Shown: positions 1 to 8,655, numbered from the stretch's first letter. The stretch is 64,000 nt of DNA from Psychrilyobacter atlanticus DSM 19335 (GCF_000426625.1 NZ_KE384547.1:294986-358985), one strand, 5' to 3'. Made by a program: numbers and translations. The notes: generated by a model not told the origin, from the sequence alone.

Positions 1-645
1 AGCGTAGCATTTCCCCCTTCTCATTGTCCGGCGTGCGGTCATAAAATTAGGTGGTATGAGAACATCCCAGTATTCTCCTATATCTTTATTTTGAGAGGAA
101 AATGCAGTGAATGCAAAGAAAAGATATCTATTCAATATCCTATTGTAGAATTTATAACAGGTATTTTATTCTACATCTTTTTTTTGAGGTTTGGGTTAGG
201 GATATTAGGAATAAAATATTTAATGTTTATATGCCTTCTGGTTATAGGTATCTGGGTGGACTTTACCCATTATTATATCCCGGATAGAATTAGTCTATCT
301 ATTTTTATAATAGGAATCATGACTTCTTTCTTCACTATTGGATTTGAAAGAAGTATTTTAGGGGCAGGAAGTTTTGCACTGTTCTACATAGTTTTATACG
401 GCTTTGGAGAGAGTTTTGGCTATGAAATAATGGGGTTTGGAGATGTAAAGTTAGCCATGGGTATAGGAGCAATGATAGGATATTTCAGTCTGTATCAAGT
501 TTTTATATTTTTAAATATTGCATTTATCTCAGGAGCAGTAATTGGTGTGGGATTGATTCTTTTGAAGAAAAAAACAAGAAAGGACATAATGCCTTTTGGA
601 CCTTATATAGCAATAGCAGGTTTAGTGATAGGATATTTGAGTTAG
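1..645 (+). CDS. pilD: Prepilin peptidase, 5'-truncated by the window
   Basis: The frame is open from base 1, so the N-terminus lies outside the window. The visible part holds two CxxC pairs (CPAC near the edge and CSEC about 20 codons later), the cytoplasmic zinc-type motif of PilD/GspO/ComC peptidases. Then come several hydrophobic segments with WVDFTHYYIPD and MGFGDVKLAMG, carrying the two catalytic aspartates (D and GxGD) of this membrane aspartyl protease. The family cleaves and methylates type IV pilin leader sequences at the inner membrane. Sixteen bases downstream begins a pilin-like gene, its expected substrate. An internal TTG near 91 could be mistaken for a start, but the CPAC motif upstream shows the reading frame continues. 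Confidence 0.93.
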   Translation, partial: SVAFPPSHCPACGHKIRWYENIPVFSYIFILRGKCSECKEKISIQYPIVEFITGILFYIFFLRFGLGILGIKYLMFICLLVIGIWVDFTHYYIPDRISLSIFIIGIMTSFFTIGFERSILGAGSFALFYIVLYGFGESFGYEIMGFGDVKLAMGIGAMIGYFSLYQVFIFLNIAFISGAVIGVGLILLKKKTRKDIMPFGPYIAIAGLVIGYLS

Positions 646-660
646 CCCATAGGAGGTGAA

Positions 661-1293
661 ATGATGATCCGAGAAAAAATAGAAAATAAAAGGAATAAAA
701 AAAAAATAGGATATAGTTTGATAGAAGCTTTAGTAGCTTTGGGAGTATTGCTTTTAGGGATAGTACCAGTAGTAACTGTAGCAACACAAGCTATATTATT
801 TCATCATAAAGCCTCTGAAACAGAGGAGGCAGCGAGAATCAGCCAGACTATGATAGACTATATAAAATCCAGAGGATACAATAATTTAGATGTATTACCA
901 GGGAGAAAATATTCTTTGAGTTCTGTAAGTGGAGGAGCTTTTACTGTAGATGGTTTTGGGAATAAAGGAGGAAGCATCGGAGATTTTTCTATCTCTCAAG
1001 ATTTAGTTTTGTTAAACTCTAAAGGGGTAAATCTGAATCAGGTTAATTTTTATGTGGTTATGGATAAGGATAAAGACATAGTAAAATTAAAAAAGAGTGA
1101 TGGAAATAATGATACTTATACAGATCCTCTTACAGGTGAAACTCCAGCCAGTCCAAAAGACATGTATAAAGATGACATTGTCTATGGAAAATTTATTTTT
1201 GGATTTGGAAAAGATGGTCAATCAACGGATACTGGCAGGGAAAAAGAGATGGAAACGACATTTATAATAACTCCTATAGAAAATTGGAAGTGA
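661..1293 (+). CDS. Type IV pilin-like protein (PilV/GspI-like)
   Basis: 210 residues. A short basic leader ends in KKIGYSLIEALVALGVLL: a Gly before the cleavage point, an aromatic residue, Glu at +5 and a long hydrophobic helix, the class III signal recognised by prepilin peptidase. The rest is polar with no other membrane segment. It is probably a minor pseudopilin that joins or primes a pilus or pseudopilus. An AGGAGG sits just upstream of two consecutive ATGs (661 and 664); the second has the better spacing. The pilV label rests on position and the LIEALVALGVL pattern. Which system it serves (pilus, secretion or DNA uptake) cannot be told here. Confidence 0.85.
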   Translation: MMIREKIENKRNKKKIGYSLIEALVALGVLLLGIVPVVTVATQAILFHHKASETEEAARISQTMIDYIKSRGYNNLDVLPGRKYSLSSVSGGAFTVDGFGNKGGSIGDFSISQDLVLLNSKGVNLNQVNFYVVMDKDKDIVKLKKSDGNNDTYTDPLTGETPASPKDMYKDDIVYGKFIFGFGKDGQSTDTGREKEMETTFIITPIENWK

Positions 1294-1297
1294 TAAT

Positions 1298-1840
1298 ATG
1301 AAAAAAAGTGGATTTAGTTTAGTAGAGATAATAGTAGTAACAGCCATAATGGGGATAGTTATGTTAATATTTTCTCCTATGATAGATGCCTTTATAGGTG
1401 CTCAAGATAGACTTTATAATCAGTCCAAGGTAGACAGTCGTTTGAATGAGGTAGTGGAGTTTATAAAAAGAGATGTAAGGAATGCAAGAAGCGACAGTAA
1501 TTTAGGTGGGGAACCAGTGGGAGTTTTTGATAGCGATGATATTTTGATAACTGACGGTTCTAAAGGGAAAAAAGTAATTATAAAAACTACAGATCTAAGT
1601 GGGAATCCTAAATTCATTCAATACGCTGTAGATGGAAGTACTTTGAAATTAAATTCAACAGATTCTTTTACAAAAACAATAGGAAGTAGTGTTGTGTTAA
1701 GTAATATAGAAATGGGGGAATTTAAATACCAAGATAAGGTATTGCTTTTTTATTTTAAGATAGACCTGCCTGATAGATTGGATGGCAAAATAAGGAATGA
1801 AGTTAGAGATGTTGGAATTACAAGGATAAATTTACAATAA
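1298..1840 (+). CDS. Type IV pilin-like protein (PilW/GspJ-like)
   Basis: 180 residues starting with KKSGFSLVEIIVVTAIMGIV, a textbook prepilin cleavage and methylation site (G|FSLVE) followed by a single hydrophobic helix. The C-terminal 150 residues are polar, consistent with a periplasmic globular head. It follows the previous pilin-like gene by 4 bases and is clearly in the same operon. Pseudopilins of this type form the tip complex of type II secretion systems or prime type IV pilus assembly. The exact subfamily is inferred from gene order, not from a diagnostic motif. Confidence 0.85.
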   Translation: MKKSGFSLVEIIVVTAIMGIVMLIFSPMIDAFIGAQDRLYNQSKVDSRLNEVVEFIKRDVRNARSDSNLGGEPVGVFDSDDILITDGSKGKKVIIKTTDLSGNPKFIQYAVDGSTLKLNSTDSFTKTIGSSVVLSNIEMGEFKYQDKVLLFYFKIDLPDRLDGKIRNEVRDVGITRINLQ

Positions 1841-1879
1841 CGTTTTTCTTTAAAAAATTAAAAAAAAGGAGCGGGGGAT

Positions 1880-2749
1880 ATGAAAAAGAAAGGTTCAGCT
1901 TTAATCCTGTCTATATTGATGCTCTCATTTTTTATGACAATTACCCTGACCATGTATTATATAGCAAGAAATAGAAATAAGCGGTCAATATATAAGATAA
2001 AAGGAATGAGGATTAGCAGTGGTTTAGATAGTGGATCAGCTATAGCTCACTATGAGCTCTATTTGGCTGATGAATATGTGAGTAAGGGACATCCATATGG
2101 CATAGTAACAACAACTTCCTACGGAGCATATAAAGTAGATAATTACACTGGATTACCTTCTGGGACAAAACAATATACTCAAGAAGTTACCTCTGGAAGT
2201 GAAATAATAGTAATACCTATAACGGGAGAGCATTATACAGGTGTTGTCTTAAATAATTACAATGAATATTTTGGAGCACGTTGGGATGTGTCAACAGGGT
2301 CCGCTATGGAAGTAACATCAGGAGCAACTATAACACCAGAACAATCAGTTCAGCCCTGGATAGCAGAGGATAAAATAAGTGTTTCTCCAGCTGGAATACT
2401 TCTAAGCCGTGCTTGGCTGAATAATACTGGGGAAAAAATAGTGAGATTATGGACAGAAACAACAGGAAGTGCAATAAGTGTAGGAGGGTATAGGCTGATA
2501 GATATAAGTGGGACGGATAAAGACGGAAGTTCGGTAGTGGCACCGTTAGAGTCAAGTACATTAGATTCTACTACATCAACTTCTATAGATCTGACTTATG
2601 AGAAAATAGTGGCTGTCTCTGTCTCTGGAATAGGGGAAGAAAACTATAGAATAACCTATATAGAAGGGGTGGAAGTCACTCCTAGTGGCAGCAGTATAAT
2701 AATAGATAAGGATGAATTAAAAAATATGACGGTAGAGAAGTTAAAATAA
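1880..2749 (+). CDS. PilX/GspK-like pilus assembly protein
   Basis: 289 residues with a basic N-terminus (MKKKGSALILSILMLSFFMT) and one hydrophobic helix, then a Ser/Thr/Gly-rich exported region. The GSALILSILML start is typical of PilX or GspK-type minor pilins, which lack the classical Glu+5 signal; here the position holds Ala/Leu rather than Glu. The gene has a strong RBS (GGAGCGGGG) and lies between the pilW-like gene and pilM. It is probably a minor pilin or tip protein. The C-terminal region has no family I recognise. Confidence 0.65.
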   Translation: MKKKGSALILSILMLSFFMTITLTMYYIARNRNKRSIYKIKGMRISSGLDSGSAIAHYELYLADEYVSKGHPYGIVTTTSYGAYKVDNYTGLPSGTKQYTQEVTSGSEIIVIPITGEHYTGVVLNNYNEYFGARWDVSTGSAMEVTSGATITPEQSVQPWIAEDKISVSPAGILLSRAWLNNTGEKIVRLWTETTGSAISVGGYRLIDISGTDKDGSSVVAPLESSTLDSTTSTSIDLTYEKIVAVSVSGIGEENYRITYIEGVEVTPSGSSIIIDKDELKNMTVEKLK

Positions 2750-2766
2750 AAAAGGGGGGAGGATCT

Positions 2767-3819
2767 ATGTTTGAGTTTAAGGTTGATGGAGCTTTAGATA
2801 TAGGAAACAGTGGAATAAAGGCGGCACTCTACAAGAATAAGAGGATAGATAAGATTAGTTATGTTGATTATTTAGATATGGCTGAAGAAAAAATAGTAGC
2901 TCTACAAGAATCATTAGAAATACTAGCTAAAAAAATAAATCTAAAGGGAAAAAATTTAATAGTAACTATTCCTGCTTCTAAATTTTATGTGAAAACATTG
3001 GAATATAATAATAATAAAGAAGACGGTGCAGAGGCTGATCTAGAGACTAAAATAGAAGAGGATCTTGAGGATATAATCTCAGGCTATACAAAGGATGAGT
3101 TTATTACCCAGGTAGAGACTGTTTATGAAACAGATATCTATAAAAAATTATTGGTAATTACAATTCCCATAGAAGAAGTTGAAAAAATTCTGGGGATTTT
3201 AAGTCATTTTAAAATAAGAGTCTTAAAAATAATTCCAGATTTTATTGCTCTTAATAACTTGGTGGATATCTTGGATCAAAAATCAGAGGAAGAGACAAAC
3301 GAAAACATAATGATCGTTGATATAGGAGGAGAAACCAGCAAAATATTTATGAGTACACTGGGAACCTTAAATATGCTGAGGATCGTAGGGATAGGCGGAA
3401 ATGATTTTACTGAAATAATAAAAGATCATGAGATGTTAGATTATGAAGGTGCAGAGCTAGAGAAACAGCAGTTGGAATTAGGTGATGATGAGAATAGAAA
3501 ATATAAAACTCAGGGTGAGGTGTCGATGTTTAAGGATTTGACATCGGTGGTGAATGAATTAACTACTCAGATACATAATTCTCTGGAATATTTCAATTCT
3601 AATTTGACTGAAGGAAGGATAAGTAAAATTTTCTTAACTGGAGGGGGAGCCCTTATAAAGGGATTTAAAACTTATTTTGATGATGCCTTTGATCTCCCTT
3701 GTCAGGAGCTAGATTTAAATTTATTGAATTTAAACTATAAAAATTTAGAGGACAGGGAACTATTATCGACTTTTAAAATAACTACCCTTATGGGAGCCTT
3801 AATAAAAGAGGTGGGATAG
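2767..3819 (+). CDS. pilM: PilM-like actin-fold ATPase of pilus assembly
   Basis: 350 residues with the ASKHA signature: ALDIGNSGIKAALY at the N-terminus (phosphate 1), IMVDIGGETSKIFM in the middle (phosphate 2) and FLTGGGALIKGF near the C-terminus (adenosine loop). There is no membrane segment, so it is cytoplasmic. PilM binds the cytoplasmic tail of PilN and couples the inner-membrane PilNO complex to the motor. The next gene begins on the base after its stop codon and is PilN-like, which supports the assignment. The motor ATPases and platform protein are not in this window and are presumably upstream. Confidence 0.88.
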   Translation: MFEFKVDGALDIGNSGIKAALYKNKRIDKISYVDYLDMAEEKIVALQESLEILAKKINLKGKNLIVTIPASKFYVKTLEYNNNKEDGAEADLETKIEEDLEDIISGYTKDEFITQVETVYETDIYKKLLVITIPIEEVEKILGILSHFKIRVLKIIPDFIALNNLVDILDQKSEEETNENIMIVDIGGETSKIFMSTLGTLNMLRIVGIGGNDFTEIIKDHEMLDYEGAELEKQQLELGDDENRKYKTQGEVSMFKDLTSVVNELTTQIHNSLEYFNSNLTEGRISKIFLTGGGALIKGFKTYFDDAFDLPCQELDLNLLNLNYKNLEDRELLSTFKITTLMGALIKEVG

Positions 3820-4377
3820 ATGAATCAAATGAATTTTTTAACTAAAGAGTATAAAAATAGATTAGAGATAGAGGAGCATTTCAGAAAATGTTTAGGTGTT
3901 TTTATAGGAGTATTTTTACTTCTTTATGTAGTATCCTTTGGTATTGGAAGGGTAGAGCATTCTGTTCAAAAGAAAATAAATATTGAAGCTGCAGAGATAG
4001 CACAAAATAATAAAAGGATAAAACAATTGACCTTAGACTCTAAAAAAGAAACTAATGTAGGAGTGAAAATAGAAATTATAGAGGATATTTTTTCTCAAAA
4101 AAACTTAAGGGTGTCGGAGATCTTTCGTTCATTGGAAGGGAATGTTCCTAAAAATGTATGGATTCAAAGTTTGGTTTATGAGGGGAAAGAGGTAAGAATA
4201 AAAGGTTTTTCTTTTAAAGATAATAAATCTAAAAGTTCAGAGGACAACGCTTACTTCTTTGAAGAAAGGATGTTAGATAGTAAACTGTACAGGAGTGTAA
4301 CTTTAAATTATTTGAAAAAATCAAATAAATACGGGGAAAAAATAAATGAATTTGAATATGTATTGGTATTAGAATAG
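3820..4377 (+). CDS. pilN: PilN-like pilus alignment protein
   Basis: 185 residues: a short cytoplasmic N-terminus starting MNQMNFLTKEYKNRL, one transmembrane helix at about residues 25-47, then a coiled-coil stretch and a small periplasmic domain containing NVPKNVWIQSLVYEGKEVRIKG. This is the usual PilN/GspL-C arrangement, including the phrase around VWIQSL. The short N-terminal tail fits PilM binding. It is joined directly to pilM and followed by pilO. Sequence conservation in this family is low, so the call rests mainly on topology and gene order. Confidence 0.8.
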   Translation: MNQMNFLTKEYKNRLEIEEHFRKCLGVFIGVFLLLYVVSFGIGRVEHSVQKKINIEAAEIAQNNKRIKQLTLDSKKETNVGVKIEIIEDIFSQKNLRVSEIFRSLEGNVPKNVWIQSLVYEGKEVRIKGFSFKDNKSKSSEDNAYFFEERMLDSKLYRSVTLNYLKKSNKYGEKINEFEYVLVLE

Positions 4378-4407
4378 ATACTTTTATATAATTAGGGGTT
4401 GAGTGGT

Positions 4408-5046
4408 ATGGATTTATTTGGGAAAGAGATAAATATTAATATTGATAAAAAACAAACTAAATTACTCTTGATCATAGGAACAATCATAGGTATAATTTTT
4501 CTTATTTTTTCCTTGGTGATATCACCTATAGGAAGAGTCTTTGATAAAAAAGAGGAGTTATTGAGAACTAAGCAGGAGAAAATATCGACTGAACAAAATT
4601 TAAAATTATTTGAAAAGAAGTATGAAAGGATAAAGATAGAGAGGGCTAATCAAAAATATAGGTTAGAAGAGCTGTTAGAAGAATTTAGGCAGTATAGCTT
4701 TAAAGACGAGGCTAGATTAAAGCAGATGATACAGGATATATTAGATCATTTAAATATAGAATTATTAGAGATTGGAAAGACAGAAATTGTTGAAATCGAA
4801 GGAAATAAAGAATATAAAAGGAATTTAATACCATATAAAATAACTGGAAAAGGTAGAGATATAGCATTGTTTTTTTATTATCTGGAGAACTCTAAAACTC
4901 TCCTCACTTTGAAAAAAAGCAGGTTAGAGGTAGTGAGCAAACCATTTAATAAGGGAGATGACAACACTGGCCTGATAGAAGTAAAGTTTAAGCTTGGATA
5001 CTATGATATTACCAATGGAAATAAAGGAGGTAATGATGAAAACTAA
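4408..5046 (+). CDS. pilO: PilO-like pilus alignment protein
   Basis: About 212 residues: a short N-terminus, one transmembrane helix near residues 20-42, a coiled coil rich in K/E/R (about 50-110) and a C-terminal ferredoxin-like region. I chose ATG 4408, 9 nt after an AGGGG; an in-frame TTG at 4399 overlaps that site and is less likely. PilO pairs with PilN in the periplasm and links to PilP and the secretin. The 3' end overlaps the start of the following lipoprotein gene by 11 bases, so the two are translationally coupled. Confidence 0.78.
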   Translation: MDLFGKEININIDKKQTKLLLIIGTIIGIIFLIFSLVISPIGRVFDKKEELLRTKQEKISTEQNLKLFEKKYERIKIERANQKYRLEELLEEFRQYSFKDEARLKQMIQDILDHLNIELLEIGKTEIVEIEGNKEYKRNLIPYKITGKGRDIALFFYYLENSKTLLTLKKSRLEVVSKPFNKGDDNTGLIEVKFKLGYYDITNGNKGGNDEN

Positions 5047-5551
5047 TATATTATTTATAATGTTTGCAGGATTCATCTTTATCTCCTGTGGGAAGAAGGA
5101 GGAGAAAAAAGTTCTAGATATACCGGTAAAAAAAGAGGTGATAGAAGTAGTTAAAGTAACGACACCTCCTGTAATAGAGGTACCAGAGGAAGTAAATCCA
5201 TTATCTAAATATGTTTCCGATGAAGTTTATAATGAAGGGGTTAAAATTTTTTACGATGATGAAGAGAGTATGTTTATGGAAGATACAGATGAATTTTCTG
5301 GAAGTTATGAGGAATTCAAGGCATATGTTGAAGCAAGATTTAAACCAACCATGTTGATAACGCAAAACGGGGTAAATTCAGCAGTGGTCTATTATTTAGA
5401 AGAGGGCTCTAAAAATAGAGCTATGATAAGCGGGCTTGAAATGATTGAAATAGAAGATATAACATACTATATAAGAGTATTTAAGGATAGGATAGAAATA
5501 AAACAGGGGAAGAATGGAAGAGCCGTTCCCCTATATTTAAGGGAAAGGTGA
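5036..5551 (+). CDS. Lipoprotein in the PilP position
   Basis: 171 residues. The N-terminus MKTNILFIMFAGFIFISCGK is a lipoprotein signal with lipobox FISC|G; the next 40 residues are charged and proline-rich, a flexible linker. ATG 5036 was chosen because AGGAGG lies 5 bases before it, inside the end of pilO. PilP is a lipoprotein that connects PilNO to the secretin, and this gene sits between pilO and pilQ, so it is the functional candidate. I could not match its C-terminal domain to PilP by eye, so homology is unproven. Confidence 0.6.
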   Translation: MKTNILFIMFAGFIFISCGKKEEKKVLDIPVKKEVIEVVKVTTPPVIEVPEEVNPLSKYVSDEVYNEGVKIFYDDEESMFMEDTDEFSGSYEEFKAYVEARFKPTMLITQNGVNSAVVYYLEEGSKNRAMISGLEMIEIEDITYYIRVFKDRIEIKQGKNGRAVPLYLRER

Positions 5552-5555
5552 TGAT

Positions 5556-7268
5556 ATGAAAAAATATATTTTTATACTGCTTACAATTTTTACCATAGGA
5601 GCCACAACTTTTGGGGCTACTATAAAAAAATTACCACAATCAAAATTTGAGGAGGATATGGACTTTAACGGGACTAAATTATCCGATGCTTTAGCATTGA
5701 TGTCGAAGGTAACGAAAGTAACCATGGTAGCAGATTCAGAGGTTAAAGATGTGGTAATAGATTTATATATAAATAAGGGTCAGCCACTAAGGGAAGTATT
5801 GGATATAATAAAGGTAACTAATGGGTTAGAAGAGGTATATATAGGAAAAATTATTATGCTGACTAAGACAGGTAAGGGTGCCACCACATTGATGGGAAAA
5901 ATAGAAGGGGGCAGTAATCAAGGTTTGACTGGAGTGAGAGTAACCTTGGTAGACAGCGGATATAAACCTATAAGAACAGAGGCCGGAGGAGTATTTATCT
6001 ATGATAATATAAGACCTGGTGTTTATATATTAAAATTGGAAAAAAATGGGTATGCTACATCTAGTGAGGTAGTAGATATTAAGCAAAACAAGATCACCAA
6101 TATAGATATAATGTTAGATAAGAAAAATAAAGAAGGGTTAGTTGTAGCTAAAAAAGAAGAAGGTATTAGAGAAAAAGAGTTAGGAAGTACTAAAACACTC
6201 GATGGAGTAGAAGTTATTACAGAAAGGATCCAGCTTAAACATGGCTTTGCTGAGGATATAAAGGGGGTGGTTGATTCTATCTTAGGAGAAACTCTGGGAG
6301 TAACTGCATTTCCAAAATTGCATATGTTGGTATTAAAGGGTGATAAAGATAATATCGATACAGCTAAAAAGTTGATAGACGATATGGACCGTCCTGTAAA
6401 ACAAGTAAGGATAACTGCCCAGGTATTGGATACAACCGATAATTTATTTGAAGACCTTGGATTTAACTGGTTATTTTCTAGTAAAGATAGCGATATAAAT
6501 AAAGCTCAAGGTACGGAAGGAGGGAGTATAGGGTTACTTCCAGCTAACGCACTTGGAGTTGTCAGTGGGTCTAGTGCTATAAGTTTTGTAGATATATTTA
6601 ATGACGGAAAGAATCTATTGAACCTTTCAATAAGTCTTTTGCAAAACACTGAGGATTTATCGATCTCTTCTGTACCTTCTGTAGTTATTGTAAATGGTGA
6701 ATTAGCTGAATTTAAAGTCACAGAAGAGGTAATAGTAGGAGAAAAAGAGGAATCTGATGATGATAATAATAGGGTAAAGGAACCTATATTTGAGGAAGCA
6801 GGAACAATCTTTACTGTAACTCCTACAATAAGAGAAGGGTTAGACGAACCCGATACAATAATTCTTGAAATTAGTTCTGAGGTCAGTGATTTTAAATTAA
6901 CTAAATCAGGTACTTATAATGATAAAGGTGGTTCAAAGATACAGAGTAATATCTCAACAAAGGTACAAGTACAGGATGGAGATGTAATCTTTATAGGTGG
7001 ATTAAAGAAAACAACGGTAAAAGAAACTATAAATAAGGTACCTATCTTAGGGGATATTCCTATGCTAGGAACTTTATTTAGAAATACTGCAACTACAAAT
7101 AATGTCAGACAGGTATATATTCAAATAACTGCTGAGATAGTTGATAAAGATAACCAAAATAAGGAAATAGATTTAAACATATTCAAAGAAAATCCAGCAA
7201 CGACAGGAAAATTGAAAAGAATCTATCCTAAATTTAAAAAGTCAGAAGAAGAGGGGATAGATCTTTAG
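5556..7268 (+). CDS. pilQ: PilQ-type outer-membrane secretin with an inserted domain
   Basis: 570 residues with a signal peptide (MKKYIFILLTIFTIGATTFG). Domains in order: an STN/secretin N0-like region (about 28-105); a segment of about 112-190 with GKIEGGSNQGLTGVRVTL and AGGVFIYDNIRPGVYILKL that looks like a carboxypeptidase-regulatory beta-sandwich; an N1/NolW-like domain (about 225-285, KLHMLVLKGDKDNIDTAKKL); and the secretin barrel (about 370-545) with VQVQDGDVIFIGGL and VPILGDIPMLGTLFR. Secretins form the outer-membrane channel for pili or secreted proteins. The inserted domain between N0 and N1 is unusual. It is the last gene of the pil operon and is followed by a terminator. Confidence 0.9.
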   Translation: MKKYIFILLTIFTIGATTFGATIKKLPQSKFEEDMDFNGTKLSDALALMSKVTKVTMVADSEVKDVVIDLYINKGQPLREVLDIIKVTNGLEEVYIGKIIMLTKTGKGATTLMGKIEGGSNQGLTGVRVTLVDSGYKPIRTEAGGVFIYDNIRPGVYILKLEKNGYATSSEVVDIKQNKITNIDIMLDKKNKEGLVVAKKEEGIREKELGSTKTLDGVEVITERIQLKHGFAEDIKGVVDSILGETLGVTAFPKLHMLVLKGDKDNIDTAKKLIDDMDRPVKQVRITAQVLDTTDNLFEDLGFNWLFSSKDSDINKAQGTEGGSIGLLPANALGVVSGSSAISFVDIFNDGKNLLNLSISLLQNTEDLSISSVPSVVIVNGELAEFKVTEEVIVGEKEESDDDNNRVKEPIFEEAGTIFTVTPTIREGLDEPDTIILEISSEVSDFKLTKSGTYNDKGGSKIQSNISTKVQVQDGDVIFIGGLKKTTVKETINKVPILGDIPMLGTLFRNTATTNNVRQVYIQITAEIVDKDNQNKEIDLNIFKENPATTGKLKRIYPKFKKSEEEGIDL

Positions 7269-7303
7269 ATTGAGATTAAATTTTTCAAAAAAGAATATGA
7301 GGT

Positions 7304-7347
7304 AAAAAAAGATACTACTCCTAATTTTAGGAGTGGTATCTTTTTTT
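7304..7347. terminator. Bidirectional terminator between pilQ and asnA
   Basis: A perfect GATACtACTCCTAA/TTAGGAGTgGTATC type hairpin (7311-7340) has a run of seven T after it and a run of seven A before it. It can therefore end transcripts from both converging genes. Confidence 0.9.
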
Positions 7348-7355
7348 ATGATCTT

Positions 7356-8354
7356 TTATAGTAGCTCTATTCCTTTTTCTCTGCACTCCTCAATGATATG
7401 AGCAGGCCATGAAGATGATTGAACTTCTCCAATATGGGCTTTTTCTAAGAAAAACATACAGATTCTAGATTGTCCAATTCCCCCACCGACTGTAAAAGGT
7501 AGTTTTTCTTCAAGAAGAGATTTGTGGAAATCCATCTCTTTCTTCCACATAGTATCTGTCTTTTCTAATTGCTCAAGAAGAGCTTTTTTATCTACTCTGA
7601 TACCCATAGAAGATAGCTCTAAAGATCTATCCAAAATAGAGTTCCAGAATAATATATCTCCATTCAATGACCAATCATCGTAGTCCGGAGCACGGCCATC
7701 GTGACGATCTCCAGAAGGAAGGATATCTCCAATTCCAATGATAAATACAGCACCATATTCTTTAGTTATGGCATGCTCCCTTTCTTTAGGAGTAAGTTCA
7801 GGATATTTTTCTTCTAATTCAACAGCTGTGATATAGTGTATTTTTTCAGGTAAGCCAAGAGTAAGAACTGGATATTCTCTCTTTATATAGCTTTCTGTTT
7901 TTTTAAATGCTTTATAGATTCTATCAACGATATCTTTAAGTTTTGGGATACCTCTTTCCTCTTCTAAAATTATCTTTTCCCAATCCCATTGATCTACATA
8001 TAGAGAATGGATTTCAGAAAGATCTTCATGTTTTCTGATGGCATTCATATCGGCATATAAACCTGTATGAGGTTCAAATCCGTATCTGTATAAAGCCATT
8101 CTTTTCCATTTTGCAAGTGAATGAACTATCTCTAACCTTTCTTCATGTTCAGTTGAGAAAGCAACTGCTTTTTCAATTCCGTTTAGATCATCGTTTAATC
8201 CAGATGTAGCTTTAACAAATAGGGGTGCTGAAACTCTAGTTAGGTTAAGTTCATAAGCTAATGAGCTTTCAAAAAAATCTTTAAGTTTTTTGATTGCTAC
8301 CTCTGTTTCTAATAGTGATAATTTACTTTCGTACTTGTCTGTTGTTTTTTTCAT
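7356..8354 (-). CDS. asnA: Aspartate-ammonia ligase (asparagine synthetase A)
   Basis: 332 residues, the normal AsnA length. The N-terminus ([20 protein letters not shown]) and the later [14 protein letters not shown] and [14 protein letters not shown] segments are typical of this class II aminoacyl-tRNA-synthetase-like enzyme. It makes asparagine from aspartate, ammonia and ATP in the cytosol. It is a single-gene unit. Upstream on the same strand are a consensus promoter, a short ORF with five consecutive Asn codons and an intrinsic terminator, so expression is probably controlled by Asn-tRNA supply. RBS AGGAGG lies just before the ATG. Confidence 0.96.
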   Translation of the reverse strand: MKKTTDKYESKLSLLETEVAIKKLKDFFESSLAYELNLTRVSAPLFVKATSGLNDDLNGIEKAVAFSTEHEERLEIVHSLAKWKRMALYRYGFEPHTGLYADMNAIRKHEDLSEIHSLYVDQWDWEKIILEEERGIPKLKDIVDRIYKAFKKTESYIKREYPVLTLGLPEKIHYITAVELEEKYPELTPKEREHAITKEYGAVFIIGIGDILPSGDRHDGRAPDYDDWSLNGDILFWNSILDRSLELSSMGIRVDKKALLEQLEKTDTMWKKEMDFHKSLLEEKLPFTVGGGIGQSRICMFFLEKAHIGEVQSSSWPAHIIEECREKGIELL

Positions 8355-8412
8355 AGTTGTCCTCCTGAGTTTATTTGTTTGAGATTATTAGAATATAAAG
8401 GTTAAATAAATT

Positions 8413-8448
8413 AAAAAAACCATCAAAGCATAATTGCCTTGATGGTTT
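8413..8448 (-). terminator. Leader terminator (attenuator) of asnA
   Basis: On the minus strand AAACCATCAA and TTGATGGTTT pair around a 12-nt loop and are followed by seven U. It lies after the Asn-rich leader peptide and 60 bases before the asnA start, so it would stop transcription before the gene unless an alternative fold forms. Confidence 0.88.
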
Positions 8449-8464
8449 CCCTTATAGTTTCATT

Positions 8465-8552
8465 GAGGGGTTCTAGGCATTTGCATCTTGTTTTATCACA
8501 AAATGGATTTGCCTAAAGATAACTAAATGCTATCTAATATACAAATCCCCTC
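8465..8552 (-). promoter_or_regulatory. Structured asnA leader RNA
   Basis: On the minus strand GAGGGG (8552-8547), just after the Asn codons, can pair with CCCCTC (8470-8465). Enclosed are a short hairpin (AGATA/TATCT) and a longer one with AGGCA (8514-8510) paired to TGCCT (8479-8475) capped by an 8-bp stem. A second AGGCA copy lies in the terminator's 5' arm (8439-8435) and could compete for TGCCT. No T-box consensus is present. Confidence 0.6.
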
Positions 8553-8596
8553 ATATTATTATTATTATTTTTAGAAATTACAGTTAATTTAAACAT
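8534..8596 (-). CDS. Asparagine leader peptide of asnA
   Basis: A 20-residue ORF begins with ATG at 8596, 7 nt after a perfect AAGGAG (8609-8604). Residues 10-14 are five consecutive Asn, all coded AAT; it ends MRGFVY then TAG at 8534. It lies between a consensus promoter and an intrinsic terminator upstream of asnA. By analogy with trp and his leader peptides, ribosome stalling at the Asn codons when charged Asn-tRNA is scarce would alter folding of the leader and allow asnA transcription. The ORF, RBS and Asn run are seen directly; the mechanism is inferred. Confidence 0.85.
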   Translation of the reverse strand: MFKLTVISKNNNNNMRGFVY

Positions 8597-8626
8597 AATC
8601 TTGCTCCTTATAATCTATTTGTAAGA

Positions 8627-8655
8627 AGTATAAACTATTTTTTATATTATGTCAA
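8627..8655 (-). promoter_or_regulatory. asnA promoter
   Basis: On the minus strand TTGACA (8655-8650) and TATACT (8632-8627) are separated by exactly 17 bp. Start of transcription is expected near 8620, about 20 bases before the leader-peptide ATG. Confidence 0.88.

Noticed and set aside
8355-8620. T-box riboswitch upstream of asnA
   Set aside because: No T-box consensus or specifier-stem layout is visible; the Asn-rich leader ORF gives a better explanation.
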